Positions 32,770 through 44,456 of a DNA stretch of 64,000 nt are shown here, piece by piece. Under the pieces are notes generated by a model that worked only from the letters and a program-made list of their open reading frames with translations, was not told the origin of the DNA and searched no databases. This DNA comes from Aquilaria yunnanensis (taxonomy: Eukaryota; Streptophyta; Magnoliopsida; Malvales; Thymelaeaceae). Each line of letters begins with the position of its first letter. The stretch's first letter is position 1. The position numbers and the translations under genes are program-made. Where the stretch lies: positions 77,447,992 to 77,511,991 of the forward strand of contig CM077600.1 in the NCBI GenBank assembly GCA_039654915.1. Reading direction: 5' to 3'.

Positions 32770-35222
32770 TGTTACCACCACACAAAATGGGAGAATTACA
32801 AGTGTGTCATAATGGCTAAAAACCATTATATTGTGTAATTTTCACCACAGTGGTTGAAGTGTGAGGGGTAAAAGGCATGATCAACACCTTCTTAAAAGTG
32901 TTCCAAGTTGGTAACTTGGTCCCCAAGAAAAGCCTTAAGGATTGCTTGTTTGTCAAGCAACCTATGGACTTTTTTGTAAGGTTTTTGAAATTCAGGTACT
33001 CAATTGCAAAACTCTCAAGAAAGATACTTGGAGACTTATGGGAAGGATATAAATGGTATGAAAGTGCTATTGGAGGACCAAATTACTCAAGGAAGACAAG
33101 TTTGGGGAAAGGAAACACTAAAGGCAGTAAGGACCTAAATGTCCTAGTGTAAACCTTAAGGTGTTCAAGCTTTTGACTGAAGTCTAAGGGTGGATTTGTG
33201 GGGTTATCCTACCATGGGGGAGGCAACCAAGACTTGATAATTAGTCAAAAATGTTGGGCACATGTGTACCAATGATTTTAAGTCAAAGAAACCATAATTA
33301 CTGAGAAGGAAAATGACATAAAGTAAGGTTAAGCTTGTTAAGTGTGTTTTGGTGCCCTTAAGCTCATTTAAGGCCATTTAAATGGCCAAATCACTTATCC
33401 CACTCTCATTTTCGTCCTCCCCTAGCCCAACATAGCCATACTTTCTCCATAGCCACCACACCTTGAAACTTGCAATTGATTGAAATTGAAGGCAAAAGGA
33501 AGCAATTGGAAGCAAACTAGAGCTATTTCTTGCATACTTCAAGGATCAAGCTTGATTTTCGGCCTACGCACTTTGGTAAGGGTTCTCTTGCTCTCATGGA
33601 CTATTTTCTCCAATTTTCAAACATCCATTGAGCTAGGGCTAAGCTTGGAAGAGAGCCATGTGCTTGATGAACCAAGCTTAGTGAGGGGAGTGCATTTGTT
33701 GAAGGTGTTGTGACCTAGTGTGAAGTGCACAGTGATGGCAGCGAATTTCTGGGTTTCTAGAGCCCAAACGTTAGTCCTAACAACTGTTAGAATCCTCCTA
33801 AGACCAATTATTAGCTTGAGGAGGGCTGCCATAGTGATTTATTTATGTTTATTATGTGTTTTATGGACTAATCTATGGTTATTGTTGCTGTTGCATTTCA
33901 TGTGTTTGTTGGTTGTGTTTGGCTGCTGCATTTGGTTGCTATATCTTGTATATATGCATTGTGGTTTTTTTGTTTTAGTGTCTTTGGATGCAGGTTTTAA
34001 TGATGGTTACATTTCCTATTGAATCCAAGTGCTACCCTTACTAAGTTTCTCAATAAAACTTACTCCCCTCAATTCTGTCATTTCTGGTCCAGCTGAAAGA
34101 TTACCTTCAAACTAACCTTTGTAGTTTGATTTTTAATCTGAAATTTCAGGTACATGAACTTCCATATGTCTGGCTATGATCTGGAAATTTTGGTGATTTT
34201 AGGAGCACATTTGTTATTTTTAATGGTGGTACTTATTGTGTTGTGCAGCAGCTGTCCAACATCATGTTTTTGGAGTCCATTGTATCTCAGGACCTCCAGT
34301 AACCTAGGGTGTGTATTTAGCTGAGTTAAGACCATATTGTACTGCATGTATGCACATGTAGTGTATGTAGAATGAGACAAGTATATGAACATTTGGGTAA
34401 TGTTTTGGCTATGTAAGTGATGTGGTGCAAAGCTGCCTAAGTGTGAATGATGGGCTGCTTACTTGTAAATTTTGACCACATAAAGTTGTTAAAAGAAAGG
34501 GAATGTAATTCCTATGTGTAATGGACATATATGTGATAGCCTTGGAGGGCTTTCCTCTTGTGAATGAAGTGTTTGCATGGTTTGGAAAAATTGTATGGGC
34601 AAAATGGTCCGAAAGTTACCAGAATTTTGATTCTGGACATAAAGTTTAATATCTCCCTGTGTAGAAGGAATCTTGGTATGAAATTTTAACCACACCTAGG
34701 GGACATCTAGGGGTTAACTTAGCCCTTTTGCCAAAGATATGACGTTGCAAAGTTGGCTGAGCTACTGTTCATTTGGTCAGAATTTTGTAACCAACTTAAA
34801 AAATCCATAACTTGGTCCATAGGTGGGCTATTGATGTAAAAAAAAATTCCTTGGCTTGCTCTAAGTCTCTACTTGATAATGGAGCAAAGAAAATTGGGGG
34901 GGGGGGCTAGAATGATACAGTTTATTAGTGGAAGTTACAGGTGCAGTACCTGGTCACTAGAACTTAACAAGATTGCCTAATGTGTGGAAGCCAAAACTAA
35001 GACTTGTGCTAGTGTTTTCCTTCTTAGCTGCCATAGTGTGCATAAATGTAAATTTGTGTGTTATGGTTAGACCAATATGCATGTATTTACATAGTGCTCA
35101 AGAGGGTCAGTTGAGTATGTACACTAGGTGTGTTGTTCTGATGACCTACAGGACACACCAAACCTGGAAGTCTAAATGCACAGTTTTGGCACCATAATTG
35201 GACTACCCCGGAATGGGTAGCA
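32770..35222 (+). repeat. 5' LTR of element F
   Basis: 2453 bp, TGTTACCACC to GGGTAGCA (family end GGGTAACA). A perfect palindrome ATAATGG/CCATTAT (32809-32815 and 32823-32829) lies 40 bp from the LTR start. A run of nine G near 34898 is absent from the other LTR. Confidence 0.93.
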
Positions 35223-35227
35223 GAAGT

Positions 35228-35239
35228 TGGTATCAGAGC
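35228..35239 (+). other. Primer binding site of element F (initiator tRNA-Met type)
   Basis: TGGTATCAGAGC lies five bases after the 5' LTR, matching the 3' end complement of plant initiator tRNA-Met. Confidence 0.9.
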
Positions 35240-35388
35240 ACGGTCTATACATGTACATAGCATATACTTTCATTGGATGCATCTACATATATGAACTCAG
35301 TTTGGTCAGCTGCTAGTGGCAAGTACCATGGAAATACCTATGATCTTTATATGTGCTCTATGATGGATCATCAACGCAGGAAGTAAAC

Positions 35389-38300
35389 ATGGTTAGAGCT
35401 TCCTACTAATTCTAGGCAACAAAGAAATGAACAGAATAGAGGGAATCAGGGGCAACAGGTGGTACCAAACCCTGAAGTGCCTCAGTTTGGTTAGAGCTTC
35501 AGAGGAACTTAGCTGTAATCAATGAAAATTTAATAAGGCTAATTCAAGGACAACAGCAGGGAGCCCAAGTAGCTCTGGCAGAACCAGTTCAAGAAGAACA
35601 GCAGCAACCAGAAGAGGATACTAGGAACACATCTGAATATGTTCCTTCTAGAAGCTTGAAAGACACAAATGATGAGACCATTGAGGAGGAAGGTGAGGAT
35701 AGGAGAAATCCACGAGGAAGAAGACTAAGGTCTCAGATTGGTCAGGTGTCCAGGACCAATCCCTCAGTCTATGACCATTGCTCCACTAGGAATGAGATTA
35801 AGGAAGGCCATGAGAGAAGATCCAGAAGAAGGCAGAGAGATCATAGAGAGCACCACCATACAGAGGACTCTCACAGATCCAGGAGACATAGATCAAAGGA
35901 TCTAGAAGGCCTAGATGAGGTCAGACTGTTGGAGAGGTTCCAAGGCCTAAGACCTCCATAGTTTGATGGAAGAGCTGGGCTAGAGAGAGCTAAGGAGTGG
36001 TTAATCTTCATAGAAAAGATGTTTGAGAGGATGCCACTCAGCTCCACCAAGAGAGTGTCACTAGCTACCTACAATTTGGTAGGCAGTGCAGAGATATGGT
36101 GGGGGATCACTAGAGATAAATATGCTGTCCAGAAGGGCAAAAGGCTAGGAGAAGACATGGAAATGACTTGTCCAGAGTTCACACAGCCGTTCCAGGAATA
36201 GTACGTCAGTGATGCCATCAAGGATATGAAGCAAGCTAAATTTGATGCTTTAAGGCAAGACAATCTTAGTGTCCTAGGGTATGAGCAAAAATTCAATCAG
36301 TTGGTGAGGTATGCTCTTCAGTATCATGGACTAGAGGAGTTGAAGGCCAAAAGATTTGTTAGAGGCCTAAGGTTAGACATTAGAAGGGTTGTTAGACCTT
36401 TTGGAGCAGTTACATACTATGAAGCAGTGTAGAAAGCTCTATTAGTAAAGCAAGAGGAGTATGAGACTAAGTACTTTCCTAGTGGACCAGGGTAAAGTAG
36501 TCAGGTAGGAGGCAAGCAGAAGAAGCCACCACATGGCAAGGGAATTGCCAAGAGTTCCCATTTTGGTGGTGAGGGCAAGGTTTAGGGGAAGTTCCTTGGC
36601 CTAAGGTGCCCTAAGTGTAGGAGGTTTCATGGAAAGAAACCTTGCTACTTTGATACCCAAGCGTGTCTAAGATGTGGATCCATGGATCATTGGATCAAAG
36701 ACTGCCCACAGGCTCAAAGGAGGCCAGAAGACCAAGGTCCAGTAAGACCTATTGGGGCAGGACCTAGAGGAGGAGCACCAAGGGAGGGACAGTAGAGGCC
36801 AGTTCCTCCATTGCCTCAGCCTCCAGTGTAGAGAGCTAGCAGAGTCTTCCAAGTGGAGAGGCCAGAGACATCAGAGTAGGGAGGAGCACTAAGAGGTAAC
36901 ATTTACCTTAATGGTATGCCTGTTAGTGTTCTATTTGATACTGGTGCATCTGTGTCTATAGTGGCTAGGAAATTTGTTGAAGCCATGAAATTGCCTACTG
37001 AAATCATGCCTAGGATATCCTTAGTGAAAACAGCAGGTAGTCAATGTCTTTTCACTAATGACGTAGCTAAGGATTGTGAGCTACTTGTAAGAAAGACTAA
37101 GGTTACGGCTAATCTGCTAGTGTTGGACATTCCTAAGTATGATTTAGTGCTAGGTATGAATTGGCTTGCTATGCATAACATAAGAATTGATTGTGCTACA
37201 AGGGAAATCACATTGCCTGATGGTGAAGTGCATGCATTAGTAAATTCTAAGGAATTAGTGTATGAAATGCATGGCATGTAGCTAGAGGTACTAGATGAGA
37301 TACTTGTGATTTTTGAGCATGATTATTGTTATGCATTGAATCAATTGCACTGTGATGAAGAAGTAGATAGAATACCTGTGGTGAGAGACTTTCCACAAGT
37401 CTTTCCTAAAGACCTGCCAGGTATTCCTCCACTAAGGGAAATTGAGTTTAAGGTCAACTTGCAACCAGGAGCTAGTCCAATATCCATACCTCCTTACAGA
37501 ATGCCAATCACAGAAATGAATGAGCCCAAAAAACAACATGATGAACTTCTTGAAAAGGGGTTCATAAGGCCAAGTGTTTCACCATGGGGAGCTCCTGTTC
37601 TTTTTGTGGAAAAGAAGGATGGATCTTTGAGACTATGCATTGACTATAGGAAGCTTAATGCAGTGACTATCAAGAACAAGTATCCACCCCCTAGGATTGA
37701 GGATCTGTTTGATCAACTCAAGGGAGCTAGAATCTTCTCTAAGATAGATTTGAGATCTGGATACTTCCAATTGAGAGTAAAGGAAGAAGATATTCCTAAG
37801 ACTGCATTCAGGACCAAATATGGGCATTATGAGTACACAGTCATGCCATTTGGTTTGACTAATGCCCAGCTATTTTCTTGGACTTGATGAACAGGGTGTT
37901 CAGACCACATCTGGACAAATTTGTGGTTGTGTTCATTGATGACATCCTAGTGTATTCCAAGGATGAAAATGAACATGAACATCATCTAAAGATTGTCTTA
38001 AAGACTCTGTTGTAGCATCAGCTTTATGCTAAGTTATCCAAGTGTGAATTCTGGATAAAGGATGTTTCTTTCTTAGGACACATCATAGATGCAGAAGGCC
38101 TTAAAGCAGACCCTGAAAAGGTCAAGGCAGTGCAAGAGTGGGAAAGACCAAAGACTATGAAGGAAATCAGAAGTTTCCTAGGATTAGCTGGATACTACAG
38201 GAGATTTGTATTAGGCTTTTCCATGATTGCCTCAGTTCTTACTCATCTGACCAAGAAGGGTCAAAGATTTGAGTGGACTAAGAAGTGTGAAAAGAGTTTC

Positions 38301-40288
38301 CAAGAGCTCAAGCAGAGGTTGATTGAAGCTCCAATTTTGATTCTTCCTAATCCAAGTAAGCCGTACATCATATATACAAATGCATCTAGATCTGGGTTAG
38401 GTTGTCTGCTTATGCAAGATAGAAATGTCATTCCTTATGGGTCAAGGCAGTTGAGACCCCATGAGCAAAATTATCCTACCCATGACGTAGAACTAGGAGT
38501 AGTGATTTTTGCTCTGAAGCAATGGAGACATTACTTGATGGGTAGTTCCTTTGTGATCTACACTGACCATAAGAGCCTAAAGTACTTGTTCACTCAGAAA
38601 TAGTTGAACATGAGGCAAAGGAGATGGTTAGAGTATATCAAGGACTATGACTGCAGTATACAGTACACAGAGGGCAAAGGCAATCTAGTAGCAGATGCCT
38701 TGAGCAGGAAGTACACAGGACTTTTGAAAGGAGGATCCATAACTAATCATGATGAGCAGAATAGTCTACTATGCCTATGGCATAAGTGGGAGGAAGCCCA
38801 AATTTACACATTGACAATTCAGTCTAGATGGATTAAAGAAGCCAGAAAGGCACAAGAGACAGATCCTGATCTGAAAAAGATCTTAGGAGAGGAAAAAGGT
38901 TCCTTGTATCAATCCTTTTTGCCTACAAGCAAGGATTACTGTACTTCAAGGACCAAATATATGTGCCTAAAGGAGCAAAGCTCAGAAATGAAATACTTGA
39001 AGAAGCTCACACAAGCAAGTTGAACATCCATCCAGGAAGTGAGAAAATGTATAAAGATTTGAAGACTCACTTCTGGTGGCCAAACATGAGGAGAGACATA
39101 GTTACTTATGTCTCCAAATGTGCCACATGCCAAAGGGTAAAGGTAGAGCACTAAAAGCCAGCTGGTACCCTACAGACTCTACCCATACCAGTGAGGAAGT
39201 GGGGCAACATAACCATGGACTTTTTGACTGGGTTGCCTATGACCAAATTAAGGCATGATACCATCTAGGTCATTGTGGATAGGCTAGCCAAATGTGCCCA
39301 CTTCTTACCTATGAAACTCACAGACTCCTTAGAGAAGTTAGCTTAGATCTATGTCCAAGAGATAGTGAGACTACATGGATTGCCAGACTCCATTGTATCT
39401 GATAGAGATCCAAGATTTATAACTCGGTTTTGGAGTGCTTTTCATAAAGCACTAGGAACCAAAATCCACCTAAGTACTACTTATCATCCTCAGATAGATG
39501 GGCAATCTGAAAGGGTGATACAGATACTAGAAGACATGCTCAGGAGCTATGTGTTGGATTTCAAAGGTGAATGGGACCAACACTTGCCATTGGTGGAATT
39601 CTCATATAACAATAGTTACCAAAGCACCATTGGCATGGCACCTTATGAAGCATTATATGGAAGAAGGTGCATGACACCCCACTATTGGATGGAAGCCTCA
39701 GACAGGCTAGAGTTGGGTCCTGAAATTATTGAAGAAAGTACTACCAAAATCAAGAAGATTCAAGAGAGATTAAAGGCAGCCAATGAAAGGACCACAGCCT
39801 ATGTCAACAAAAGAAGGAGAGACTTGGAATTTGAGGTTGGTGACAATGTTTGGCTAAAAGTTGCACAAACTAAAGGCACTGTCAGATTTGGCAGAAGAAC
39901 CAAGTTAGCTCTAAGATACATCGGTCCTTATGAGATCTTGGTCAAAGTTGGCAAGGTAGCACACAGGTTAGCTATACCGCCAAGCATGTCAAGTGTTCAT
40001 AATGTTTTTCACATCAGTATGCTTAAGAAATGTCTATTAGACACAAAGCATGCTATTGTAATGGAAGACATACAGTTGGAGCCTAACTTGACAAATGAAG
40101 AGAAACCTATAGCTATCTGAGCCAAGGATACCAGAAGGTTAAAAAACAAACATATTCCCATGGTTAAAGTTCAGTGGTCACACCACCCTAAAAGATAAGC
40201 AACCTGGGAAACTGAAAAAGAGCTTATGGAAAGGTATCCTAAAGAATACCTGAAACTAAAGGCTATTTTGGAGGACCAAAATTTTTAA
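35389..40288 (+). pseudogene. Element F gag-pol polyprotein (broken)
   Basis: The frame opens with ATG 35389 and an early TAA. Gag has an Arg/Glu-rich N-part (EDRRNPRGRR), the AEIWWGITRDKY core region and a CCHC knuckle (CLRCGSMDHWIKDC). Protease has [14 protein letters not shown] has LCIDYRKLN and an intact FIDDILVYS. RNase H reads YTNASRSG, with the catalytic Asp changed to Asn (AAT 38379-38381). Integrase has HPGSEKMYKDLKTHFWW with CATCQRVK, and the D, D, E residues in TMDFL, SDRDPRF and SERVIQ. A chromodomain-like tail (NEEKPIAI, VKVQWSHH, RYPKEY) ends at TAA 40286-40288. Frameshifts lie near 37865 (after MPFGLTNA) and 38915. About 16 or more stops occur, mainly TAG at Trp, Gln or Glu positions, for example 35959, 36199, 36430, 37279, 38013, 38601 and 39152. 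Confidence 0.95.
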
Positions 40289-40300
40289 GGGGGGGAGGAT
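40287..40300 (+). other. Polypurine tract of element F
   Basis: AAGGGGGGGAGGAT overlaps the end of the pol stop codon and directly precedes the 3' LTR. Confidence 0.88.
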
Positions 40301-42746
40301 TGTTACCACCTCACAAAATGGGAGAATTACAAGTGTGTCATAATGGCTAAAAACCATTATATTGTGTAATTCTCACCACAGTGATTGAAGTGTGGGGGGT
40401 AAAAGGCATGATCAACAGCTCCTTAAAAGTGTTCCAAGTTGGTAAATTGGTCCCCAAGAAAAGCCTTAAGGATTGCTTGCTTTTCAAGCAACCTATGCAC
40501 TTTTTTGTAATGTTTTGGAAATTCGGGTACTCAATTGGAAAACTCTCAAGAAAGAAACCTGGAGAGTTATGGGAAGGATATAAATGGTATGAAAGTGCTA
40601 TTGGAGTACCAAATTACTCATGGAAGACAAGTTTGGGGAAAGGAAACACTAAAGGCAATAAGGACCTAAATGTCCTAGTGTAAACCTTAAGGTGTTCAAG
40701 CTTTTGACTTAAGTCTAAGGGTTGATTTGTGGGGTTATCCCACCATAGGGGAGGCAGCCAAGACTTGATAATTAGTCAAAAATGTTGGGAATATGTGTAC
40801 CAATGATTTTAAGGCAAAGAAACCATAATTAGCGAGAAGGAAAATGACATAAAGCAAGGTTAACCTTGTACAGTGTGTTTTGGTGCCCTTAACCTCATTT
40901 AAGGCCATTTAAGTGGCCAAATCACTTATCCCACTCTCATTTTCGTCCTCCCCCAGCCCAAGAACACAGCGATACTTCCTCCATAGCCACCACACCTTCA
41001 AACTTGCAATTGATTGAAATTGAAGGAAAAAGGAAGCAATTGGAAGCAAACTAGAGCTATTTCTTGCATACTTCAAGGATCAAGCTTGATTTTCAGCTTG
41101 CCCACTTTGGTAAGGGTTCTCTTGCTCTCATGGACTGTTTTTCTGCAATTTTCAAACATCCATGGAGCTAGGGCTAAGCTTGGAAGAGAGCCATGTGCTT
41201 GATGAACCAAAGCTTAGTGAGGGGAGTGTGCTTATTGAAGGTTTTGTGACCTAGTGTAAAGTGCACAGTGATGGCAACGAATTTTTGGGTTTCTAGAGCC
41301 CAAAAGTTAGTACTAACTACTGTTAAAATCCTCCTAAGACCAAGAATTAGATTGAGGAGGGCTGCCATAGTGATTTATTTATGTTTATTATGTGTTTTAT
41401 GGACTAATCTATGGTTTGCTGCTGCATTTCATGTGTTTGTTGGTTGTGTTTGGCTGCTGCATTTGGTTGCTATATCTTGTATATATGCATTGTGGTTTTT
41501 TTGTTTTAGTGTCTTTGGATGCAGGTTTTAATGATGGTTACATTTCCTATTGAATCTAAGTGCAACCCTTACTAAGTTTCTCAATGAAACTTACTCCCCT
41601 CAATTCTGTCATTTCTGGTCCAGCTGAAAGAGCACCTTCAAACTAACCTTTTCAGTTTGATTTTTAATCTGAAATTTCAGGTATATGAGCTTCCATATGT
41701 CTGGTTATGATCTGGAAATTTTGGTGATTTTAGGAGCACATTTGGTATTTTTAATGGTGGTACTTATTATGTTGTGCAGCAGCTGTCCAGCATCATGTTT
41801 TTGGAGTCCATTGTATCTCAGGACCTCCAGTAACCTAGGGTGTGTATTTAGCTAAGTTAAGACCATATTGTACTGCATGTATGCATGTACATGTAGTGTA
41901 TGTAGAATGAGACAAGTATGTGAACATTCGGGTAATGTTTTGGCTATGTAAGTGATGTGGTGCAAAGCTGCCTTAAGTGTGAATGATTGGCTGCTTACTT
42001 GTGAATTCTGTTTTGACCACATAAAGTTGTTAAAAGAAAGGGAATTTAATTCCTATGTGTAATGGACATATATGGGACAGCCTTGGAGGGCTTTCCCCTT
42101 GTGAATGAAGTGTTTGCATGGTTTGGAAAAATTATATGGGCAAAATGGTCCAAAAGTTGCCAGAATTTTGACTCTGGACCTAAAGTTTAATTCTCCCTGT
42201 GTAGAAGGAATCTTGGTATGAACTTTTGAGCACACCTAGGGGACATCTATAGCCAAAGATATGACATTGAAAATTTGGTTGAGTTACTGTTCATTTGGTC
42301 AGAATTTTTTAACCAACTTCAAAAATCCATAACTTGGTCCATAGGTGGGATATTGATGTAAAAAAAAAATTCATTGGCTTGCTCTAAGTCTCTACTTGAT
42401 AGTGGAGCAAAGAAAATAAGGGGGTATGTGGCTAGAATGATGCATTTTATTAGTGGAAGTTACAGGTGCAATACCAGGTCACTAGAACTTAACAAGATTG
42501 CCTAATGTGTGGAAGCCAAAACTAAGACTTGTGCTACTGTTTTCCTTCTTAGCGCCAAAGTGTGCATAAATGTAAATATGTGTGTTATGGTTAGACCAAT
42601 ATGCATGTATTTACATAGTGCTCAAGAGGGTCACTTGAGTATGTACACTAGGGGTGTTGTTCTGATGACCTACAGGACACACCAAACTTGAGAGTTTGAA
42701 TGCACAGTTTTGGCACCATAACTGGACTACCCCGGAGTGGGTAACA
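40301..42746 (+). repeat. 3' LTR of element F
   Basis: 2446 bp, TGTTACCACC to GGGTAACA, matching 32770-35222. Near 42250 it lacks a short stretch that the 5' LTR has (34713-34735). Confidence 0.94.
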
Positions 42747-43294
42747 ATTAGAGTGCATGGGCTAATTATTTGGGTTATGGTTTCGCAATAATTTCATATT
42801 AATAATGGGCCCAAAAGTTGAGCCATTATTAAGCCCGAAAATGCAGCCTAATTGGATTAGTGCTTTGAAACCCATTAGGCCTGGAAGTTGAGTCTCACTA
42901 TAAATACAACTTTTAGTGAGAAATTCGTGGTTCTTGCCCCAGCCTCCAAAAAGGACAGCCACACTCTTCTTTTGCAATTCCTTGGAGGACGTAAGCTAGC
43001 ACTGTGAGCACAAGAGAAACACATCTGTCGGGATGCAGTGGAAGCATGGTGATCTTGAGAGGCTCGTGTAAATACCATAGAGAACTTGAACACGTCAACT
43101 GTTCATGTTTTGTGATTCTATTATATAGTTGGGTGAGAGATCTCAATCAAAAATTAGGTATGAAAATTTTTGAACACCCGGTTTACCCCGTTTCACTTGG
43201 ATCCTGGAGGGTTTCGGTTAAATTCTGCTGCGCTTGTTTGGCTCCCAAAACCCAACAGCTAAATCAATGCAAACTGCAAAATCCAAAAAGGGTC

Positions 43295-44063
43295 TACGCT
43301 AAAAAATATGGCTTGGCCCCCCAATGGATGACTCCAAGGGAACCTACTCATTTCATGTCTTAAACTTGAGGTCCTAAAGGACATTGGACTTGGTGGGGTA
43401 GGGCATATGATGGTCAAAGGTCTAACATCATCTTGGGCCTCATTGGATTAGGCTACACAGGAAAACACTAGAGGCCCAATCCCAGCACCTCCCTGCTGGG
43501 GTGATTTCAGACCTTACTACACCAGCACATTAGAGAGCAGACCACAGTTAGCGTCTCTAAAGAAGGCCTAGATTCTAGGTCATCAAAACACCTCCATTGG
43601 CATTAACCTCCCTACTAGCACTTTGGCACGGGTTTATCAAGGTCTAAGGAAAGGGCTCTAACATAATAATTGCAGTCGTATAGTAGCCATTATGTCAACG
43701 GCTTATGTTAGAAGGCTAGGTGATAATTAGCTCCAAGGGTATAGACTCCAATATTCCAAAACTTGTTGGACGCATAAACAACCTTATCTTGGAAATCATA
43801 GACCTATCTAGGCCCTTCCCCCACCTATATATTTGAGACATGCCTTTACACTCGAAGTAACCTTACTCCCGCACTCTCTACTGCTATTTGTCTCCTTTTC
43901 TCTTTCCCTAAACTAACTTGAGCATTGGAGGATCTTTCCCCAGAAACATAAGGACATCCTTCTTAGCTCCTCCTACTTGGTGTTTTAGGTCCTTCTGGAG
44001 GCCAACCAATCAGCCACCTACAACCATGTCCTCTACCAATACTGGGGATGATAACGGACATCA
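43295..44063 (+). repeat. Right LTR of element C' (diverged)
   Basis: The second half aligns with the C LTR: a TATA-like TATATATTT at 43826, CTCTCTACTGCTATTTG, then CGGACATCA at the end. The first half is weakly similar, and the left edge is set only by analogy with the purine run before it. ATAGT (44064-44068) would be the target duplication. Confidence 0.62.
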
Positions 44064-44456
44064 ATAGTAGAAGGCTAGGCTGGGAAATGTTGTTTTGGGA
44101 ATTAACATTATTTGATTCACATTGGAACAAAGATTTCTTAGATTAGAAGATATTAAGAGATGGAGTCTTCTGTTTCAATTTTTCTTTGTTTCTGCTCTAT
44201 TTCTTTTTGTGGATAATGGATTAACTTTTTACTTATGCTTAGAGTATATAAACCCTAGAATGATATTGTTTTTATGACTGTGTTGTTAAATATAATTCTT
44301 TGTAATCTACCAAAATGTTCTTCATAGTTATTTGGAATAATAGTCGCTAGCCTATTGATTTAATACTTAATTTGGAACATGTTAAGCTAACCACTTGTAA
44401 ACTTGATCTGATCACCGTGTGGGTATACGGGATTTGATACAAGTTTAGAGATAGGC
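44064..44456. other. Unassigned 393 bp between C' and E
   Basis: AT-rich sequence matching nothing else here. It contains GAGTATATAAACCCTAGAAT near 44245, which resembles a plant promoter or LTR segment. It is the locus into which C' and E inserted and should be continuous with 59011 onward. Confidence 0.5.

Larger units (their letters stand above)
32770..42746 (+). mobile_element. Gypsy element F (nearly complete, chromovirus type)
   Basis: A 9977-bp element with two full LTRs, primer site, gag-pol, chromodomain-like tail and polypurine tract, flanked by the perfect duplication ATTAG (32765-32769 and 42747-42751). The first 155 bp or so of the two LTRs differ at seven positions by my count. 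All parts are present but the polyprotein is broken by many stops and two frameshifts, so it is not autonomous. Confidence 0.96.
31863..43257 (+). mobile_element. Solo copia LTR (L3), interrupted by gypsy F
   Basis: Left part 31863-32769 starts TGTTAGTGTTGTGCC; right part 42747-43257 ends CCCAACA. Together they make one copia LTR of about 1.41 kb. GCTAA at 31858-31862 and 43258-43262 is a perfect target duplication spanning the whole nest, so no other copia sequence is missing. The TATAAATA is at 42899-42906. Confidence 0.93.
30529..44063 (+). mobile_element. Element C' (diverged relative of C), right part with nested insertions
   Basis: The internal region (30529-31862) and a right LTR (about 43295-44063) resemble C in order and sequence: antisense gene, its TATA, a noncoding stretch, then an LTR ending GGACATCA. 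The left LTR is beyond element G and off-window. It is more decayed than C and hosts both G and the copia solo LTR L3, so it is older than both. Confidence 0.75.

Noticed and set aside
34895..34905. G-run as a purine tract marking another LTR
   Set aside because: It lies inside the 5' LTR of F and the homologous 3' LTR site (42418) has a short G run with no element boundary.
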